DNA from: Pseudomonas grimontii
Lineage (GTDB): Bacteria > Pseudomonadota > Gammaproteobacteria > Pseudomonadales > Pseudomonadaceae
Assembly: GCF_007858185.1 (NCBI RefSeq)
Contig: NZ_VFES01000029.1
Coordinates: 1-64,000, forward strand
DNA: 64,000 nt
Direction: 5' to 3'
The notes under the pieces are model-generated. The model was not told where the DNA came from and made no database searches. It worked only from the letters and a program-made list of their open reading frames with translations. The position numbers and the translations under genes were made by a program. Positions within the stretch are counted from its first letter, which is position 1. Every line of letters begins with the position of its first letter. Below are positions 60,663-64,000 of the stretch, in pieces.

Positions 60663-62444
60663 ATGACAAAAACAATAATGCGCGCCATCTTCACGCCACA
60701 GGCGCTGGCCGCTGCGGTTGCGTTGGGTTGCTGTGCCCAGGCACAGGCTGTTTCTTTCAACATTGGCGAGATCGAAGGGCAATTCGATTCCTCGCTGTCG
60801 GTCGGCTCGAGCTGGGGCATGCGCGATGCCGATAAAAAACTCGTGGGCACCGTCAATGGCGGCACGGGTCAGGCTTCCACGGGAGATGACGGGCGCTTGA
60901 ACTTCAAGAAGGGTGAGACCTTCTCGAAGATCTTCAAAGGCCTGCATGACCTTGAGCTCAAGTACGGCGATACCGGTGTGTTCGTGCGTGGCAAATACTG
61001 GTACGACTTCGAGCTCAAGGACGAAGACCGCGAGTTCAAGCAGATCAGCGACCACAACCGCAAGGAAGGCGCCAAATCCAGCGGTGCGCAGATCCTCGAT
61101 GCGTTTGTCTATCACAACTATTCCCTGGGCGATCTGCCGGGCACCGTGCGCGCCGGTAAACAGGTGGTCAGTTGGGGTGAAAGTACCTTCATCGGCAACT
61201 CGATCAACAGCATCAACCCCATCGACGTGTCGGCATTCCGTCGTCCCGGCGCCGAGATCAAGGAAGGGCTGATTCCGGTCAACATGCTGTTTGCGTCCCA
61301 GAGCCTGACCAACCAACTGACCGTGGAAGGCTTCTACCAGCTGGAGTGGGACCAGACGGTGCTGGATAACTGCGGCACGTTTTTCGGCGGGGATGTGGCG
61401 GCGGATGGTTGCACCGGTAACTACACGGTGGGTAGCCCGGCAATCGCGCCGTTGCAACCGATTGCAGCGGCACGCGGCCAAGGCTTTGTAGTGACCCGCG
61501 AAGGCGTGGTGGTGCAACGCGCTGGTGACCGTGATGCACGGGACTCCGGCCAATTCGGTGCAGCCTTGCGCTGGCTGGGCGATGACACGGAGTACGGCCT
61601 GTACTTCATGAACTACCACAGCCGCACGCCGACTGTGGGCACGATTACCGCCAACACCAATCTAGCGACCATCGGTGGTATCGCGGCGGCTGCCCCGGCC
61701 GGCTTCGGTTCGGCCCTGGCCCAGAGCACCATGCTCGGCCGTGGCCAGTACTACCTCGAGTACCCGGAAGACATTCGCCTGTTCGGCGCGAGCTTCTCCA
61801 CAACCTTGCCTACCGGCACAGCGTGGACCGGGGAAATCAGCTACCGGCCCAATGCCCCGGTGCAGTTGAATTCCACCGACCTGACCCTGTCCCTTATCAA
61901 CCCGATCGCCGGCCAACTGGCCTCGCCTATCCGCAGCAATTTCGGCAGTGACAACAAGGGCTACCGCCGCAAGGAAATCACCCAGATCCAAAGCACCATG
62001 ACCCAGTTCTTTGACCAGGTGCTGGGTGCTGAACGCCTGACCCTGGTGGGCGAAGCCGCCGTTGTGCATGTGGCCGGCCTGGAAGACAAATCCAAGCTGC
62101 GTTACGGCCGCGACTCGGTGTATGGCGCCTACGGTTTCCAGGGTGACACCGACGGTTTCGTCACCTCCACTTCCTGGGGCTACCGCGCGCGCGCGATCCT
62201 CGACTACAACAACGCGCTCTTCGGGGTGAACCTCAAGCCCAACCTGTCCTGGTCCCATGACGTGGCCGGCTACGGCCCTAACGGGATCTTCAACAAAGGC
62301 GCCAAGGCCATCAGCGTTGGCGTGGATGCGGACTACCGCAGCACCTACACCGCCAGCCTCAGCTACACCGACTTCTTTGGCGGTGACTACAACACCCTGA
62401 CAGACCGCGACTTCCTCGCCCTCAGCTTCGGCGTGAACTTCTGA
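60663..62444 (+). CDS. DUF1302-family outer-membrane protein
   Basis: The 593-residue product has a signal peptide (TPQALAAAVALGCCAQAQAV, cut near residue 29). A DUF1302 domain rich in beta strands follows (GEIEGQFDSSLSVGSSWGMR, GTVRAGKQVVSWGESTFIGN, SINPIDVSAFRRPGAEIKEG), ending in an aromatic residue (ALSFGVNF), as outer-membrane barrels do. Members pair with a DUF1329 gene, here 26 bases downstream, and are often found near lipid, sterol or export genes, so outer-membrane passage of a hydrophobic compound is a reasonable guess. The start lies at the signal peptide; the longer frame to 60468 is not supported. Confidence 0.88.
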   Translation: MTKTIMRAIFTPQALAAAVALGCCAQAQAVSFNIGEIEGQFDSSLSVGSSWGMRDADKKLVGTVNGGTGQASTGDDGRLNFKKGETFSKIFKGLHDLELKYGDTGVFVRGKYWYDFELKDEDREFKQISDHNRKEGAKSSGAQILDAFVYHNYSLGDLPGTVRAGKQVVSWGESTFIGNSINSINPIDVSAFRRPGAEIKEGLIPVNMLFASQSLTNQLTVEGFYQLEWDQTVLDNCGTFFGGDVAADGCTGNYTVGSPAIAPLQPIAAARGQGFVVTREGVVVQRAGDRDARDSGQFGAALRWLGDDTEYGLYFMNYHSRTPTVGTITANTNLATIGGIAAAAPAGFGSALAQSTMLGRGQYYLEYPEDIRLFGASFSTTLPTGTAWTGEISYRPNAPVQLNSTDLTLSLINPIAGQLASPIRSNFGSDNKGYRRKEITQIQSTMTQFFDQVLGAERLTLVGEAAVVHVAGLEDKSKLRYGRDSVYGAYGFQGDTDGFVTSTSWGYRARAILDYNNALFGVNLKPNLSWSHDVAGYGPNGIFNKGAKAISVGVDADYRSTYTASLSYTDFFGGDYNTLTDRDFLALSFGVNF

Positions 62445-62470
62445 TTTGGCTTAAAGAAGGACAAGAATCC

Positions 62471-63829
62471 ATGCGTAAGACAATTGCAGTGTTGGCCCTC
62501 AGCCTGTTGGCCTCCCACGTGATGGCGGCGGTGTCGCCGGAAGAGGCGGCCAAGCTGGGCACCACCCTGACCCCGGTCGGCGCCGAAAAAGCCGGCAACG
62601 CCGATGGCTCGATCCCGGCCTGGACCGGCGGCATCCCGAAAAACGCTGGCGCAGTGGACAGCAAGGGCTTCCTCGCCGACCCGTTCGCCAGTGAAAAACC
62701 GTTGTTCGTGATCACCGCGGCCACCGTCGACAAGTACAAAGACAAACTCTCCGACGGCCAGGTGGCGATGTTCAAGCGCTACCCCGAGACCTACAAGATC
62801 CCGGTGTACCCGAGCCACCGCACGGTCAACCTGCCACCGGACATCTACGAGTCGATCAAGCGCAGCGCGCTGAACGTCAAGGCGATCAACGACGGCAACG
62901 GCCTGGAAAACTTCACCGGTAACCGTTACTACGCGTTCCCGATTCCCAAGAATGGCGTGGAAGTGCTGTGGAACCACATCACCCGTTACCACGGCGGCAA
63001 CCTGCGCCGCATCATCACCCAGGCCACCCCGCAGACCAATGGCAGCTACACGCCGATCCGCTTCGAGGAGGAAGTGGCGGTGCCCCAGGCGATTCCCGAT
63101 ATCGACCAGGCCAAGGCGGCCAACGTGTTGAGCTATTTCAAGCAATCGGTCACCGCCCCGGCGCGCCTGGCGGGCAACGTGCTGCTGGTGCACGAGACCC
63201 TCGACCAGGTGAAGGAGCCGCGCCTGGCCTGGATCTACAACGCCGGCCAGCGCCGCGTGCGCCGCGCGCCGCAGGTGTCCTATGACGGTCCGGGCACCGC
63301 GTCCGACGGCCTGCGCACCACCGACAACTTCGACATGTTCTCCGGCGCCCCCGACCGCTATGACTGGAAGCTGGTCGGCAAGAAAGAGATGTACATCCCC
63401 TACAACAGCTACAAGCTCGATTCGCCGTCGCTCAAATACGACGACATCATCAAGGCCGGTCACATCAACCAGGACCTGACCCGTTACGAACTGCACCGCG
63501 TCTGGGAAGTGGTCGGCACGGTCAAACCGAGCGAGCGGCACATCTACGCCAAGCGCCACATGTACATCGACGAAGACAGCTGGCAAGTCGCGCTGGTGGA
63601 TCACTACGACGGTCGCGGCCAACTGTGGCGCGTCGCCGAAGGCCATTCGCAGTTTTATTACGACCACCAGGTGCCGGCCTACACCGTCGAGACCCTGTAC
63701 GACATCATCGCCGGGCGCTACATCGCACTGGGCATGAAGAACGAGGAGAAGAACAGCTTCGTGTTCGGCTTCGCGGCCAAGGCAGCGGACTACACCCCGG
63801 CGGCATTGCGGGCTGAAGGCGTGCGCTGA
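62471..63829 (+). CDS. DUF1329-family periplasmic protein
   Basis: The 452-residue product has a signal peptide (KTIAVLALSLLASHVMAAV, cut near residue 20) and the DUF1329 domain (LGTTLTPVGAEKAGNADGSI, PAWTGGIPKNAG, YAKRHMYIDEDSWQVALVDH). The fold is related to LolB/outer-membrane lipid-binding proteins, so it may carry a lipid or other hydrophobic compound to or from its DUF1302 partner. It lies 26 bases after that gene in one operon. A REP pair follows. Confidence 0.88.
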   Translation: MRKTIAVLALSLLASHVMAAVSPEEAAKLGTTLTPVGAEKAGNADGSIPAWTGGIPKNAGAVDSKGFLADPFASEKPLFVITAATVDKYKDKLSDGQVAMFKRYPETYKIPVYPSHRTVNLPPDIYESIKRSALNVKAINDGNGLENFTGNRYYAFPIPKNGVEVLWNHITRYHGGNLRRIITQATPQTNGSYTPIRFEEEVAVPQAIPDIDQAKAANVLSYFKQSVTAPARLAGNVLLVHETLDQVKEPRLAWIYNAGQRRVRRAPQVSYDGPGTASDGLRTTDNFDMFSGAPDRYDWKLVGKKEMYIPYNSYKLDSPSLKYDDIIKAGHINQDLTRYELHRVWEVVGTVKPSERHIYAKRHMYIDEDSWQVALVDHYDGRGQLWRVAEGHSQFYYDHQVPAYTVETLYDIIAGRYIALGMKNEEKNSFVFGFAAKAADYTPAALRAEGVR

Positions 63830-63849
63830 TCACGGATCGAAGTGGGGGC

Positions 63850-63979
63850 AAAATGTGGGAGGGGGCTTGCCCCCGATGAGCATGGGTATCTACACAACTT
63901 TTGCTCAACGCTGAACGCCCGGCAGATAGGGCAACTGTGGCGAGCGGGCTTGTCCCGCGTTGGGCTGCGTAGCAGCCCC
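63850..63979. repeat. Two REP-type units at the window end
   Basis: AAATGTGGGAGGGGGCTTGC, followed by CCCCGAT, lies at 63850-63876 and is the REP unit seen at 11833. A second unit of the GTGGCGAGCGGGC class lies at 63935-63979 (with TTGGGCTGCGTAGCAGCCC). The rest of 63830-64000 holds no gene I can see. Confidence 0.75.
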
Positions 63980-64000
63980 AAAACCAGCCTCCACAGAGTG

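Noticed and set aside
62387..63667. 426-residue minus-strand frame opposite the DUF1329 gene
   Set aside because: It is antisense to a gene with a clear signal peptide and family match. The translation is Val, Gly and His rich without a domain.
1..64000. CRISPR array, prophage, integrase or insertion sequence
   Set aside because: No spaced direct repeats of the right length and no transposase, integrase or phage structural gene were seen on either strand.

Overview
The window is a piece of a Pseudomonas chromosome, most likely from the P. fluorescens group. The evidence is the 5S rRNA sequence, the GC-rich codon use, the many short REP-type palindromes with cores GTGGGAGGGGGC or GTGGCGAGCGGGC, and gene order that matches known P. 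aeruginosa blocks (fklB-ispB-rplU-rpmA-obg-proB-creA, and folX-folE-folM to flavodoxin, cidR and cidAB). No phage, integrase, transposase, tRNA or CRISPR array was seen.

Layout. 1-160: end of an rRNA operon (5S) and its terminator. 251-9473: recC-recB-recD, overlapping start to stop. 9486-11798: yfiR-yfiN-yfiB, a periplasm-sensing diguanylate cyclase module. 12009-15510: a LysR regulator divergent from the valine-degradation genes mmsA-mmsB. 15695-21618: a cupin gene and the kynurenine pathway (kynB-kynA, aromatic amino acid permease, Lrp-type kynR divergent from kynU), with a catA-like fragment and a frameshifted permease fragment nearby. 21855-27859: LysR/TauE pair, mdaB-like quinone reductase, LysR, NAD-dependent epimerase/reductase, SulP transporter. 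27864-32185: LprI-like protein, then a GntP permease/RpiR regulator/D-aminoacylase operon. 32304-34748: an 814-residue putative secreted toxin with a C-terminal ADP-ribosyltransferase-like domain, followed by a VOC protein.

35311-37230: an HBM-type chemoreceptor with a candidate FliA promoter. 37492-44739: housekeeping block fklB, a small possibly Fur-controlled gene, yjdM, ispB, rplU-rpmA, obgE, proB, creA, glutathione peroxidase. 44934-49284: Old Yellow Enzyme, glycosyltransferase, cysZ, trxB. 49359-51740: HopJ-family and DUF1244 genes, then folX-folE-folM for tetrahydromonapterin.

51798-55252: an ABM-domain membrane protein, a LitR/CarH-like MerR regulator, a PilZ-like protein, a short LOV blue-light photoreceptor and a flavodoxin. 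This looks like a light-response locus beside pterin and flavin genes. 55233-57290: cidR and cidAB. 57444-63829: class II aldolase-like protein, alpha/beta hydrolase, SDR, a small membrane protein, and a DUF1302/DUF1329 envelope pair. The window ends in REP sequence.

The most interesting items are the ART-domain toxin, the LOV/LitR locus next to the monapterin genes, shared upstream motifs that could be KynR operators, and an 18-bp inverted repeat upstream of rplU. Start sites were chosen from ribosome-binding sites, overlaps with neighbours and remembered family lengths. No database search was run.
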